Part shown: piece after piece, positions 1 through 7,506 of the stretch
How the letters are laid out: the number at the start of each line of letters is the position of its first letter
Position numbering within the stretch: position 1 is the stretch's first letter
Assembly (NCBI GenBank): GCA_002495845.1
Contig: DAHF01000003.1
Span: 1 to 14,464 of the forward strand
Source of the DNA: Sulfolobus sp. UBA167
GTDB lineage: Archaea; Thermoproteota; Thermoprotei_A; Sulfolobales; Sulfolobaceae
Direction: 5' to 3'
Length of the DNA stretch: 14,464 nucleotides
Made by a program: the position numbers and the translations under genes
Notes under the pieces: model-generated
Databases searched by the model: none
The model's input: the letters and a program-made list of their open reading frames with translations, nothing else
What the model was told of the DNA's origin: nothing

Positions 1-246
1 ACCACCTTAACTTCACGCGATATCAAGTTCCTTACGTTAAACCTTTTTTAATCACTTATTAAAGCTATAAATTCTATTATTTTTCATGAATCTGATACTA
101 CCTAATCAAAATTATTTTTTGTGAAACTATTTTGGGTCTACCGTTAAGGGCGGGTAGTTCACCTTGCAACAGTTTCTTTCCCGTCTTTGCGTTAGTATGA
201 CCTACTTTAGGAAAGAGATAAAAACGATACGTGAAGATTCACAATC
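1..246. other. Non-coding region upstream of the LOG-family gene
   Basis: I see no convincing gene here. The first 120 bases are AT-rich with several T-runs (for example near 45-50 and 114-120), which could end transcription of a gene lying to the left of the window. A GC-richer patch around 138-165 has a weak 5-bp inverted repeat (ctacc/ggtag) that is too small to support an RNA call. The right end carries the promoter of the next gene. Confidence 0.5.
217..225 (+). promoter_or_regulatory. TATA box of the LOG-family gene
   Basis: The sequence gataaaaac is centred about 26 bases before the ATG at 247. In Sulfolobales transcription starts roughly 26 bases after the TATA centre, so the message should be leaderless and begin at or next to this ATG. 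No Shine-Dalgarno sequence is present, which agrees. Inferred from spacing only. Confidence 0.55.
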
Positions 247-777
247 ATGTTCCAGATAGCAATAGCTGCACACAGCTCTATCCCGTCAGAAGAGATGTCT
301 AGGAAAGCTGAGAGGTTCATCTCCGCCATCAAGAGAAAAGACATCGTGATAATGTTAGGAGGCTACTGGGGTCTCATGAAAGTCGTCGCTGACACGGCGT
401 TAAAAGAGGGAATTCCAGTTGTCATGGTTCTCCCAATTGAGAAAGACGTTCCCGTGCCAGAGGATGTGATAAGGATAGACAGTGGAAGTGAATACAGATC
501 CAGGTCAATACCTCTGATAAGGTCTGCAGATGCTGTAGTTGCACTTGGAGGGGGAGCAGGAACTATCATAGAGGTCATCTTGGGCTATGCCATGGGCAAA
601 CCTACTTTCGTTTTGAAGGGAAATGGGATGAGCTCCGATAACTTAGAGAAGGCTTTCCCGGAATTCATAGACGAGAGGAAAGTAACCAAGGTAATGTACT
701 TCGATAATGTGGAAGAGATGGCTAAGGAAGTCTTATCTTCCATAGACCACAGGAAAGTCGAAGAAAGGTTCGGATGA
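247..777 (+). CDS. LOG-family (TIGR00725-like) nucleotide-binding protein
   Basis: A 176-residue cytosolic protein with a Rossmann-like fold of the LOG/lysine-decarboxylase-like family. Visible signatures are the N-terminal beta strand MFQIAIAAHS, a glycine-rich turn LGGYWGLM (residues 37-44), an arginine pair in YRSRSIPLI and the family loop LGGGAGTIIE (about 100-109), which corresponds to the PGGxGTxxE nucleotide/phosphate-binding motif. The leading proline of that motif is missing, as is common in the short TIGR00725 subgroup. Characterised LOG proteins cleave ribose 5-phosphate from nucleoside monophosphates; whether this archaeal one does is not known, and the subgroup is also described only as nucleotide-binding. 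The gene stands alone and is convergent with the permease. The start is supported by a TATA box 26 bases upstream. Confidence 0.8.
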   Translation: MFQIAIAAHSSIPSEEMSRKAERFISAIKRKDIVIMLGGYWGLMKVVADTALKEGIPVVMVLPIEKDVPVPEDVIRIDSGSEYRSRSIPLIRSADAVVALGGGAGTIIEVILGYAMGKPTFVLKGNGMSSDNLEKAFPEFIDERKVTKVMYFDNVEEMAKEVLSSIDHRKVEERFG

Positions 778-866
778 TTTTTTCAAAATATCAAAAAGAG
801 AGAGAAAAATAGAGGAATTATAATAAAAAAAATCAATCTATCTATCCATCTATTTTTTTAAAAAAA
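778..866. terminator. Bidirectional T-rich terminator between convergent genes
   Basis: A run of six T (778-783) directly follows the stop codon of the LOG-family gene, and a T7A7 palindrome lies at 853-866, giving a T7 run on either strand. Archaeal RNA polymerase terminates at such T-tracts without a hairpin. The second tract lies just past the stop of the leftward permease gene. A short imperfect tct-atct-atcc-atct repeat (838-850) sits between them. Confidence 0.55.
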
Positions 867-877
867 GAGAGCAAGGC

Positions 878-2743
878 TTACCCTTTCTGCTCTTCGATTA
901 TGCGTTCTATCTCCTCAGTCCTAAACGCGCTCTTTACGCCTCCGTAGTGGAATATCAGCCCTACTATTGCAGCAACTATAGTATCTTCAGGGAAAGGTAT
1001 AAGAGGAGTGCTGAGTGGGCCGAACCCGCCAAAGAAGCTTATTCCGTACATAACAATGATCAGCCCTATGAGCCAGAACCCACTCCTTATCTCTTTTTTA
1101 CCATCTTCGGGAGAGAACGAATAGCCTATAATCGTTGGGACTACCAACATTCCGATGAAAGCAAGGTAATACAGTATGAAAGAATTCTCCAGGGAAGACG
1201 AAGTGTTCATCACTACGTTGAAGTAGCCGAAGAATATCAGAGCTATGGAGGCTAGGAACTGACCTATGCCAAGCGCGTAACTCAGAGCTCTGTTCAACTT
1301 TATGTGGTTTACGGCATAATAAAGCCAGAAGATTGGAATACCTATGGAAAGTCCGCTCAATATATAGAATAGCGTAGTGAAACCGGACCAGTAAACTATT
1401 AAAATTGCAGCCATTGTGGCTATCGGTGCTATTATTTTAGCTGGGTTTGCCTTGTAGGGTCTATTCAGATCTGGGGCATGTTTTCTCAACGACTCCAGAC
1501 CTATTCCTCCCATTATATAAGTAAACACCGTGGCTGAGGAGATGAATCCCACTAGGAGGTACCAGCTGGGGAACGGTAAGAGGAATATGCTCCCTACTAC
1601 TAAAGAGGCTAGCAGTGCAAAGAAGGGTATCCCAGTTTTACCTACCTTGTTAAATATGTTGGGGAAATAAGAATCCATGCTCAGGCCGTATATAGTTCTC
1701 GTGGCTGTTCCAGTGTAAACTAGACCAGTCCCGCTAGGAGATACTATTGCGTCTATCAAGAGTAATGTACCCCATGCTCCCAGCAACGCTATTCCGGAGG
1801 AGGTGAACTCGGAATAGAAAGGAGAGGACGAGAAATTACTGCTCAACAGAGCTCCCCAGTCCCCGGGAGCAATCCCAGCTTTACCCCAATCTAGCCCTCC
1901 GATGAAGGAAACCTGAAGCATGGTGTAGATCACTATTCCTAAAATGAGAGACAGTATAACTGCTTTACCAACGTCCTTCTGCGGGTTCTTCGCCTCTCCG
2001 GAGTACTCAACGGCTTGCCTAAAGCCCAAGTAAGAGAATATTATGCCAGAGCTAGGTATGGCGTAGAGCATCGCTGCTGGACCTATTATTCCAGTCGAAG
2101 CGTCTGCTACGTTGCTTGGGAAAAGCCCTCCGTAGTCGGTGAAGTTAGAGGAGTGGTAAGCCAAGAAGAGTAGGACGAACGTAGCTGTAGGTATCAAAAT
2201 CTTCCAGAACGTTATCCCTGTGTTAGACTTCCCCATGACTCTTATCCCGGCGTAGTTCAGGAAGAAGAAGAACAACATGAGAAGGAAAGCCAGCCCTATG
2301 CCATCAGCGTTAAGCACGGTCACGGTCGAGCCGTTTACCGTAGTAGTGTATGAAAGTACGAAATTCGGATTAACGCTAGATATATACTCTATTGCACCCT
2401 CAGCCTCAATTGCGGGGACTGTGATGGCTGAAAGCAAGTACAGGAAACCTAGAATATAACCAGTATAGCTTCCGTGGGTATAATGAGGATACCTCACAAT
2501 TCCTCCAGTCCTCGGTATTGCGCTGGCTATCTCGGCGTAAGAGAGACCCACGAACATAATCAGAACTCCTGCTATTAACCAAGAAAGAATAGCTGAAGGA
2601 CCTGCAGTGCTTGCTGCATCTAGGGCAGCGAAGAGCCATCCAGAACCTATTATCCCACCCATTGATAAAAAAGTCAAGTCTAATAGATTCAGGTTTTTCC
2701 TGAGCAATTTATCAGGATTTTTTACATCAGTTTCAGTCGCCAT
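878..2743 (-). CDS. APC-superfamily amino-acid permease
   Basis: A 621-residue polytopic membrane protein. The first helix has the typical unwound glycine motif of the amino acid-polyamine-organocation (APC) superfamily, GGIIGSGWLF (about residues 29-38), which binds the substrate carboxylate and amino groups. It is followed by the family's conserved YAEIASAIPRTGG stretch (about 69-81). Further hydrophobic segments run to the C-terminus, which ends in a charged cytosolic tail. A hydrophilic, Thr/Asn-rich outside loop lies around 130-145 (YTTTVNGSTVTV). At over 600 residues it is longer than bacterial APC permeases of 12 helices (about 450-500), which suggests about 14 helices, as in several archaeal members. 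Role: secondary uptake or exchange of an amino acid; the substrate cannot be read from sequence. It is monocistronic, and the ATG at 2743 is supported by a TATA box at the leaderless distance. Confidence 0.88.
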   Translation of the reverse strand: MATETDVKNPDKLLRKNLNLLDLTFLSMGGIIGSGWLFAALDAASTAGPSAILSWLIAGVLIMFVGLSYAEIASAIPRTGGIVRYPHYTHGSYTGYILGFLYLLSAITVPAIEAEGAIEYISSVNPNFVLSYTTTVNGSTVTVLNADGIGLAFLLMLFFFFLNYAGIRVMGKSNTGITFWKILIPTATFVLLFLAYHSSNFTDYGGLFPSNVADASTGIIGPAAMLYAIPSSGIIFSYLGFRQAVEYSGEAKNPQKDVGKAVILSLILGIVIYTMLQVSFIGGLDWGKAGIAPGDWGALLSSNFSSSPFYSEFTSSGIALLGAWGTLLLIDAIVSPSGTGLVYTGTATRTIYGLSMDSYFPNIFNKVGKTGIPFFALLASLVVGSIFLLPFPSWYLLVGFISSATVFTYIMGGIGLESLRKHAPDLNRPYKANPAKIIAPIATMAAILIVYWSGFTTLFYILSGLSIGIPIFWLYYAVNHIKLNRALSYALGIGQFLASIALIFFGYFNVVMNTSSSLENSFILYYLAFIGMLVVPTIIGYSFSPEDGKKEIRSGFWLIGLIIVMYGISFFGGFGPLSTPLIPFPEDTIVAAIVGLIFHYGGVKSAFRTEEIERIIEEQKG

Positions 2744-2763
2744 CGGTATAAGTAGAAAGGAAG

Positions 2764-2773
2764 TTTATTATAA
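2764..2773 (-). promoter_or_regulatory. TATA box of the permease gene
   Basis: On the minus strand the sequence ttataataaa is centred about 26 bases before the ATG at 2743, the distance expected for a leaderless message. It is back to back with the promoter of the rightward hydrolase gene, so 2744-2877 is a divergent promoter region. Confidence 0.6.
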
Positions 2774-2842
2774 CTTTTACGGTGCCAAGTATATAGAATT
2801 TATTGAATTGGGACTATATATTAAAAAGTGTAGAACAGAGAA

Positions 2843-2852
2843 GTTAAAAACT
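2843..2852 (+). promoter_or_regulatory. TATA-like box of the first MBL-fold gene
   Basis: The sequence gttaaaaact is centred about 30 bases before the ATG at 2878, slightly farther than for the other genes in the window, so transcription would begin at or a few bases before the ATG. No Shine-Dalgarno motif is visible. Confidence 0.4.
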
Positions 2853-2877
2853 TTAGAAAGAGACTACCACGGTCAAA

Positions 2878-3657
2878 ATGCCATGTAAAGGAATGCACGC
2901 TATTCCCTCGGGTCCTCCCGAGTTCCCCGAGATAATGACGACTTACGTGATATGCGGAGAGAAGACTGCGATAATAGACCCAGGCCCTTCAAATTCAGTG
3001 GTTGATCTTGGGTTCGTCGACACTGCGAGCTACGTCGTCTTGACTCACCTTCACATAGACCACGTAGGTCTCGTAAAGGAAACCATGGAGAGATATAAGG
3101 AAGCGAAGTTGGTGTTGAAATCCGGTTACAGGAAGTACCTTACCACAGATGACGGGGTGAAGAGGCTTAACGAGAGCGCCAGGGAAGTGCTAGGAGACCT
3201 TGTAGACATTTACGGCGAGGTAGAAAAGGCCAGGGAAGACGTGATAGAGGTTAATGACGGGGACGCGATAGATTTAGGCGGAAAGAAGATCAGGGTAGTC
3301 TATACACCGGGACACGCTAAACATCACATTTCCCTGTTCTACGAAGGGATGCTCTTCGCAGGAGACTCCGCTGGCGCTGTACTGAATGGAGTTATCATGC
3401 CCACCACTCCCCCACCAATAGACCTCGAAGGGTACAAAGAGAGCATAAGGAAGCAGATATCGCTATCTCCTTTCTCTGTCGGTTTATCCCATGGGGGTAT
3501 TGTGGACGGAAAGTTCCTGCAGGAATACCTTGAGCTAGTCCAGAAAGGGGAGTTCAACATCAGCGAAGAGGACTTAGACATAGGAGGAGAGAAAGGGGAG
3601 ATGTTGAAGAAACACTTCAAGATAAACATGAGAGGTTTAAAAGGAGAGGACAAGTAA
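2878..3657 (+). CDS. MBL-fold metallo-hydrolase (glyoxalase II-like)
   Basis: A 259-residue cytosolic protein of the metallo-beta-lactamase superfamily. The full dinuclear metal site can be seen: THLHIDHVG gives H57, H59, D61 and H62; PGHAKHH gives H146; GDSAG gives the bridging D163; and SHGG gives H205. The N-terminal strand pair ending in AIIDPGPS (residues 31-38) is typical of glyoxalase II-like members. The spacing and overall length fit generic thioester or phosphodiester hydrolases of this fold, but no substrate-specific domain is present, so the reaction is not assigned. The last 40 residues are charged (GGEKGEMLKKHFK) and probably helical. It is divergent from the permease and convergent with a second MBL-fold gene that has quite different flanking sequence, so the two are not a recent duplication. 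Confidence 0.85.
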   Translation: MPCKGMHAIPSGPPEFPEIMTTYVICGEKTAIIDPGPSNSVVDLGFVDTASYVVLTHLHIDHVGLVKETMERYKEAKLVLKSGYRKYLTTDDGVKRLNESAREVLGDLVDIYGEVEKAREDVIEVNDGDAIDLGGKKIRVVYTPGHAKHHISLFYEGMLFAGDSAGAVLNGVIMPTTPPPIDLEGYKESIRKQISLSPFSVGLSHGGIVDGKFLQEYLELVQKGEFNISEEDLDIGGEKGEMLKKHFKINMRGLKGEDK

Positions 3658-3695
3658 ACATCAGTCTAACTAGACTCTTCTCGAGAGATAGGTAT

Positions 3696-3770
3696 TTTTC
3701 TTGTTCTTCACATACTTTTACTTTTTCACTTTTTTCCCTTCTTCCCTTTCTTATCTTTTGCCTTCTTTTC
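3696..3770 (+). terminator. Long pyrimidine tract after the first MBL-fold gene
   Basis: About 75 bases consisting almost only of T and C with several T4-T6 runs (3715-3718, 3722-3725, 3730-3735) follow the rightward hydrolase gene. This is a strong candidate for a multi-site archaeal T-tract terminator. On the opposite strand the tract is purine-rich and so would not terminate the convergent gene. No hairpin is evident. Confidence 0.5.
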
Positions 3771-3822
3771 AAGTGACATGTGAATTTAATGTCAAGTTGA
3801 AGTCTTGGAAGAACCCTTTCCT

Positions 3823-4638
3823 TCACCTTGCTCTATATTTAACTCCTTCTTCCGTGGTCTGATATTCCACTTTCAGTCCGGATATTATGGAAAGAGCAGT
3901 CTTTTCGTTCATTATCACCGACGTTGGAGATATTTCATCTCCCTTTTTACCTAAACTTTCCATAACTCTGACAACAACTTGCTGGGAAGTCGCCCAGTCA
4001 GAGAGGGCATTCTTGACATGGGAGACCAACTTCTCGCCGTACTTCAGGTTGAAATCTATTAGCTCTACCATCTTCCTCTTTTCATAAACTGGACCGTGTG
4101 AAATGACTATACCTTCAACTGACCTAGATTCCTCCTTTATCAGGTTGAGGGACTCCATGGCTCTCCAGAAGTCAACATAGAAGGGAAACACGAAACCTTC
4201 TAAAACCCTCTGGCCGAAGAACGCGTCACCGGCATATAAGACTTCACCTATCAGGTACGAGGTGTGACCTGGCGTATGACCTGGGGTCTTCAACATCTGC
4301 ACCCCAGGGTCGCTGAACGTGGCTTGTAGGTCTTCCTTGATTAGGTCATAGGTGAACAGAGCGGAGTCGGCGCAAGAGAATCCATAAACCGCCATCCTCC
4401 TCCCCATGAGTGAGATGCCCCACATGTCCTCCGGAGGAAGGTATTTTTTCCGAGCGTCTAAGAAGAGACCTGCTATATGGTCCGAGTGACCATGGGTAGC
4501 TATTTGCGATTCTGCATCTATCCTGAGGTCAGAGTTCCTTCCACCCAAGTCAACTACTATGCCTTCATAGGTCAAAGTGTTGGGACTCCCAGGGAAGACT
4601 ATTGCCTTGCCTATTTTCAAAGACTTCTTTTTCTCCAT
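3823..4638 (-). CDS. MBL-fold metallo-hydrolase with C-terminal extension
   Basis: A 271-residue protein of the metallo-beta-lactamase superfamily. Metal ligands, numbered from the TTG one codon upstream at 4641, are H50, H52, D54 and H55 in ATHGHSDHIAG, H122 and H126 in PGHTPGH, D139 in YAGDAFFG and H182 in ISHGP. After about residue 200 the chain continues for some 70 residues of helical, charged sequence with a possible winged-helix or lid-like segment (SPTSVIMNEKTALSIISGL), resembling the C-terminal domain of archaeal and LACTB2-like members. The reaction is unknown; hydrolysis of a thioester, phosphodiester or lactone is possible. The ATG at 4638 is chosen because its TATA box lies 26-27 bases upstream. 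No T-tract follows its stop on this strand. Confidence 0.83.
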   Translation of the reverse strand: MEKKKSLKIGKAIVFPGSPNTLTYEGIVVDLGGRNSDLRIDAESQIATHGHSDHIAGLFLDARKKYLPPEDMWGISLMGRRMAVYGFSCADSALFTYDLIKEDLQATFSDPGVQMLKTPGHTPGHTSYLIGEVLYAGDAFFGQRVLEGFVFPFYVDFWRAMESLNLIKEESRSVEGIVISHGPVYEKRKMVELIDFNLKYGEKLVSHVKNALSDWATSQQVVVRVMESLGKKGDEISPTSVIMNEKTALSIISGLKVEYQTTEEGVKYRAR

Positions 4639-4641
4639 CAA

Positions 4642-5016
4642 TATTGAGTTCGCTGAAGTCCTTATTTAGGTTAAATATAGATGAAGTTGTTCGTAAAGAA
4701 AGTCATCCTCACTCCTTAGAGGAGAGAAACTCCAGCCTAACTCTGAAAACAGCAGAAAGAGAAAGAGGGAATGGATGCCTTGTGGGTTTGTTGAATTTTA
4801 GCAAACGTTTAGAGAGAACTCACAAGCTAAATTGTAGAACTTGAGGTCAATTGAAAAGAAGATAATAGTAAAAATTAATGTAAAAAATATTCAACAGATC
4901 AACTAAGCATCGCGTCACTGAATCTCCAGAGGATTTAAAAAGAGGGGAAAAGATTTTTGAGAATGAAGGGGTAGAGTTCTTTCATGACCCTCGTCTCGCT
5001 CCAAGACTCTGGATGT
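4642..5016. other. Intergenic region with no gene; T-rich end of the pirin transcript
   Basis: This 375-base gap lies between two leftward genes. Its left edge is the promoter of the second MBL-fold gene. No open frame with a plausible start, codon use or homology was seen. A-runs on the plus strand at 4882-4887 and 4937-4941 read as T-runs on the minus strand and probably terminate the pirin transcript. I looked for box C/D and tRNA-like structure and found nothing convincing. Confidence 0.5.
4661..4670 (-). promoter_or_regulatory. TATA box of the second MBL-fold gene
   Basis: On the minus strand cctaaataag is centred about 27 bases before the ATG at 4638. This supports the ATG over the TTG directly before it as the leaderless start. 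Confidence 0.5.
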
Positions 5017-5880
5017 TCACTCCACTCTAGGTCTCTTCTCCTTCACGAACGTACCGTTGTTCAGCTCCGATAATGCCTCATGTATTTCCTCGTCGGTATT
5101 CATTACTATGGGCCCGTACCATGCTACTGGCTCCTTCAAGGGCTTCCCTCCAAGAACGAGGACTCTGGTCTTACTCTCTCCAGTTGAAATCTTTAACAGC
5201 TCGCCTTGACTCATTACAGCTAACTGTCCCTCCTCTAGCTCTGGACTATCTCCTAATCTCACTTTCCCTTCCATAACGTAGACAAGCACATTCCTTTGAC
5301 TTCCCGGGTCAAAGGTTACATCGTTCTCAGGGTTTATCTCCAAGTCGACGTAAAGTGGGTCTACCCTTCTTCCAGCTCTGACAGGTCCGACTATACCCAT
5401 GAATTCACCTGCTATTACCCTGAACTTCCCCCAATGATCCCTCTCCTCAGAGTCCTTCCTTTTAACGTCCCTGTAAACAGGGTAAGTCATCTTCTCCGAT
5501 GCTGGAAGATTTATCCATAGTTGAAAACCTACTACCCTTTCGCTCTCACCCTCAGGACGGGGCATCTCCTGATGAAATATCCCGCTCCCCGCAGTCATCC
5601 ATTGAAGGTCTCCTTGATGTATGACCCCCTTATTCCCCTCGCTGTCCTCGTGTTCCGTTGAACCCTCTATTTGATATGTCACAGTCTCTATCCCCCTGTG
5701 GGGGTGCCATGGGAAGCCGTTGATGTAATCGGACTTCTTGTCGGAACCGAAGAAGTCTAGGAGAAGGAAAGGATCTGTTAGCTCTACCGTGTTAGGTCCC
5801 CCGAAGACCCGGTAAAGCTTAACTCCTGCCCCGTCCATGGTGTGCCTACCTTGTATAAGGTACTCTATTTTTCTGTCCAT
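5017..5880 (-). CDS. Pirin family protein (cupin, putative quercetinase-like)
   Basis: A 287-residue protein of the bicupin pirin family, close to the usual family length of about 280-300. The N-terminal pirin cupin shows the metal ligands H59 and H61 in WHPHRGIETVTY and H103 and E105 in IFHQEMP, with the typical QWMTAGSGIFHQEMP segment (about 93-107). The C-terminal cupin includes the active-site cap region KPLKEPVAWYGPIVMNTDEE (about 246-265), strongly family-typical. Some pirins are Fe-dependent quercetin 2,3-dioxygenases, and eukaryotic ones are redox-sensing transcription cofactors; the natural role in archaea is unknown. It has no signal peptide, so it should act in the cytosol. It is monocistronic, with a leaderless-type promoter, and divergent from RNase HI. 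Confidence 0.93.
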   Translation of the reverse strand: MDRKIEYLIQGRHTMDGAGVKLYRVFGGPNTVELTDPFLLLDFFGSDKKSDYINGFPWHPHRGIETVTYQIEGSTEHEDSEGNKGVIHQGDLQWMTAGSGIFHQEMPRPEGESERVVGFQLWINLPASEKMTYPVYRDVKRKDSEERDHWGKFRVIAGEFMGIVGPVRAGRRVDPLYVDLEINPENDVTFDPGSQRNVLVYVMEGKVRLGDSPELEEGQLAVMSQGELLKISTGESKTRVLVLGGKPLKEPVAWYGPIVMNTDEEIHEALSELNNGTFVKEKRPRVE

Positions 5881-5901
5881 AAGATTCTCATCTGACTGTA
5901 A

Positions 5902-5910
5902 ACATTAAAC
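5902..5910 (-). promoter_or_regulatory. TATA box of the pirin gene
   Basis: On the minus strand gtttaatgt is centred 26 bases before the ATG at 5880, the exact leaderless distance. Confidence 0.55.
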
Positions 5911-5972
5911 CTTGACGTTACTGAAGCGAAACTACGTGAATCGAGAGATATCTAGCTGATGCAGGGGCAAGC

Positions 5973-5982
5973 GTTTTATTTT
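5973..5982 (+). promoter_or_regulatory. TATA box that fixes the RNase HI start
   Basis: The sequence gttttatttt is centred about 26 bases before the ATG at 6004. An in-frame ATG at 5959 lies upstream of this box and would not be on the transcript, so the start at 6004 is preferred. Confidence 0.55.
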
Positions 5983-6003
5983 TCCACCTTTATACTCCAT
6001 CCC

Positions 6004-6444
6004 ATGATTGGGTACTTCGACGGGCTCTGTGAACCTAAGAACCCAGGGGGAATAGCGACTTATGGATACGTTATCTATGACGATAGCGTGAAGGTGAAGG
6101 AAGGATATGGCCTAGCTGCGGAGCCTTTCTCACCTTCCTCCACGAATAATGTTGCAGAGTATACTGGGGTACTATGTCTCCTCACTGAGATGAAGAGGCT
6201 AAATGCCCAAAGTCCGGAGATAAGGGGAGACAGCCAGCTAGTCATAAGACAGCTCAGCGGAGAGTACAAGGTGAAGTCAGAGAGGATAAAAAAGCTTTAC
6301 GAAAGGGCACTCGAGATAGCCTCTGAGATAAATGCCACATTCGTCTGGGTACCCCGTGAAATGAACAAGGAGGCAGATTCCCTCACTAGAAAGGCATACG
6401 AGAAAGCTAGAAGGGGAGAGATCAACAATGTGGGTTGCGACTAA
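6004..6444 (+). CDS. rnhA: Ribonuclease HI
   Basis: A 146-residue type 1 RNase H that cleaves the RNA strand of RNA-DNA hybrids, using two divalent metal ions. Counting from the ATG at 6004, the four catalytic carboxylates are D6 in YFDGLCEP, E52 in NVAEYTG, D76 in RGDSQLV and D125 in NKEADSL. The sequence closely resembles the S. tokodaii enzyme, which begins MIGYFDGLCEPKNPGG in my recollection. R118 in WVPREM sits where that enzyme has its functionally important Arg118, and C58 and C145 match its Cys58-Cys145 disulfide anchoring the C-terminal tail. The protein lacks the basic protrusion of the E. coli enzyme. An upstream in-frame ATG at 5959 would add 15 unmatched residues and precedes the TATA box. 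Confidence 0.93.
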   Translation: MIGYFDGLCEPKNPGGIATYGYVIYDDSVKVKEGYGLAAEPFSPSSTNNVAEYTGVLCLLTEMKRLNAQSPEIRGDSQLVIRQLSGEYKVKSERIKKLYERALEIASEINATFVWVPREMNKEADSLTRKAYEKARRGEINNVGCD

Positions 6445-6458
6445 GCTATCTAAGCACT

Positions 6459-6510
6459 ATCCCACAAAAAGGTTGAAAATGAGGACGTGAAGACTAACTT
6501 CGTGTGGGAT
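6459..6510. terminator. Inverted repeat and hairpin between convergent genes
   Basis: Arms atcccaca (6459-6466) and tgtgggat (6503-6510) are perfect 8-bp inverted repeats. Between them an alternative local hairpin, acgtgaag / cttcgtgt at 6485-6505, has 8 pairs including two G-U, and a 5-base loop. On the minus strand a T5 run (6470-6466) lies beside the structure, suited to ending the leftward membrane-protein operon. On the plus strand it lies just after the RNase HI stop codon. Confidence 0.35.
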
Positions 6511-6517
6511 TTCAACG

Positions 6518-7042
6518 TCAACTCGGGAGCGGTAGAAAGGTCACCGCAACTAACATGAGGATTACCGAGATAGTCAAGAGTATCGTGCCGATCATAGAGC
6601 TCCTTTGGAGGGACTTTCTAGCTTGCACCAGCATTTCGTCGTCTGGGAGAATGTTCCTGTAAAGGCTCATCATCCTATCCATGTCCCTTTTAACAAGACC
6701 TCCCGTCAGGAGACCTAGGATTCCGAATATCCCGCCTATCAGTACGCTCAATCCCCATCCGGATCCAAAGAGCACACCGTAAACTTCCCCTAATCCTCCT
6801 CCTTTGTAATACCCTATCATGTAATGGAGGAACTGCCCCGCTCCAAACACTATAGTAATTATACCGGATGACTGAATGAACGTTACTACCCCTGGAAGGA
6901 AACTCCTCAGCTCCCTCACGGATTCAGCCGATACCTTTCCTAGCTTAGGCACTATCATGATCCCGAAGAGAGTCGTAGCACCGTAATAGATGAGCCCGAA
7001 GAAACCGTGTATCACGTTCAGCGCGAACGCTATTGGGACCAA
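6518..7042 (-). CDS. Four-helix membrane protein with two intramembrane histidines
   Basis: A 174-residue protein that I do not recognise by name. Four hydrophobic helices are visible at about 5-31, 52-78, 93-118 and 150-170; the loop at 119-148 is charged (KRDMDRMMSLYRN) and probably cytosolic. H12 in NVIHGFFGLIYYG (helix 1) and H73 in GQFLHYMIGYY (helix 2) lie inside the membrane and could ligate heme or copper. The helix-1 pattern loosely recalls CopD/DUF2269-like membrane proteins, which is a weak resemblance. The start is a TTG at 7042, 11 bases after the preceding stop; the upstream ATG at 7052 is out of frame. A gagatga motif before the TTG resembles a Shine-Dalgarno site. As the last gene of the soxL-side cluster it may serve in the oxidase complex or its assembly. 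Confidence 0.75.
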   Translation of the reverse strand: MVPIAFALNVIHGFFGLIYYGATTLFGIMIVPKLGKVSAESVRELRSFLPGVVTFIQSSGIITIVFGAGQFLHYMIGYYKGGGLGEVYGVLFGSGWGLSVLIGGIFGILGLLTGGLVKRDMDRMMSLYRNILPDDEMLVQARKSLQRSSMIGTILLTISVILMLVAVTFLPLPS

Positions 7043-7053
7043 TTTGCGTCATC

Positions 7054-7446
7054 TCAAATTGACAACGCTATACATCCCGATGAAGGTATTATAGCCACAA
7101 CGAACGAAAGGGCCATGAGGTACGAGAAGTCGTAGTTGTAAGTGCTATAGAAAGCTAAACCACCAGCCGCGGCAAGACCTACAGCCAGAACGGTAGCTAG
7201 CCCCATGTAGAACAAGTCCTTCCTGTCGCTCAGGTAAGTCAAGGCGAAAAGAAGCACAGCGCCCAGTCCGCTCAAAATAGCCAAGCTTAAGTGAGACGAG
7301 AGAAGCGCGGCCATCCAAGTTTGATTTAAGGGAAACTGATCGTTGAGGAGCGTTGCAGTGCCTGCTAGAAATGCGCCTATTAGGAGTAACGTCTCTACTG
7401 ATGAGGCTATCAAGACTGGCTTATTCCTAGTTAGATTTTCTGTCAT
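7054..7446 (-). CDS. Four-helix membrane protein, paralogue of the next gene upstream
   Basis: A 130-residue protein of unknown function. Helices lie at about 11-33, 48-72, 78-100 and 107-128. E18 sits in helix 1, H52 at the start of helix 2 (LLSSHLSLAIL), and helix 3 ends with AGGLAFY. The same E...H...FY arrangement, with 47 residues from His to Phe here and 46 there, occurs in the 142-residue product of the gene just upstream, so the two are probably distant paralogues. A buried His in a small four-helix bundle could bind heme, as in cytochrome b561 or half-size heme A synthases; that is inference. It lies 11 bases before the 174-residue gene and is almost certainly co-transcribed with it. 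An AT-rich TATA-like stretch (7478-7489) may give it a promoter of its own. Confidence 0.75.
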   Translation of the reverse strand: MTENLTRNKPVLIASSVETLLLIGAFLAGTATLLNDQFPLNQTWMAALLSSHLSLAILSGLGAVLLFALTYLSDRKDLFYMGLATVLAVGLAAAGGLAFYSTYNYDFSYLMALSFVVAIIPSSGCIALSI

Positions 7447-7506
7447 GATCGATCAAGTTAATATTGAAAAATGCAGTAAATAAATATTTCTCTTTATTTT
7501 TAAACG

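Noticed and set aside
138..162. Possible structured RNA near the left end
   Set aside because: Only a 5-bp stem can be drawn, with no conserved RNA family features.
838..850. tctatctatccatctat microsatellite or repeat
   Set aside because: Only about four imperfect units, no spacer regularity; not a CRISPR or mobile element end.
947..1255. 102-residue frame on the plus strand inside the permease gene
   Set aside because: Antisense shadow of the permease; no start signal.
3339..3653. 104-residue open frame opposite the first MBL-fold gene
   Set aside because: It lies wholly antisense to a gene with a complete metal-binding motif set; its composition (Ser/Pro rich) is that of a shadow frame.
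4602..4844. 80-residue frame over the promoter of the second MBL-fold gene
   Set aside because: Begins antisense to the MBL gene and then runs through non-coding DNA; no family resemblance and no promoter.
7041..7056. Possible frameshift joining the 130- and 174-residue membrane proteins
   Set aside because: Both products are complete four-helix proteins with their own start and stop; an 11-base gap is normal operon spacing.
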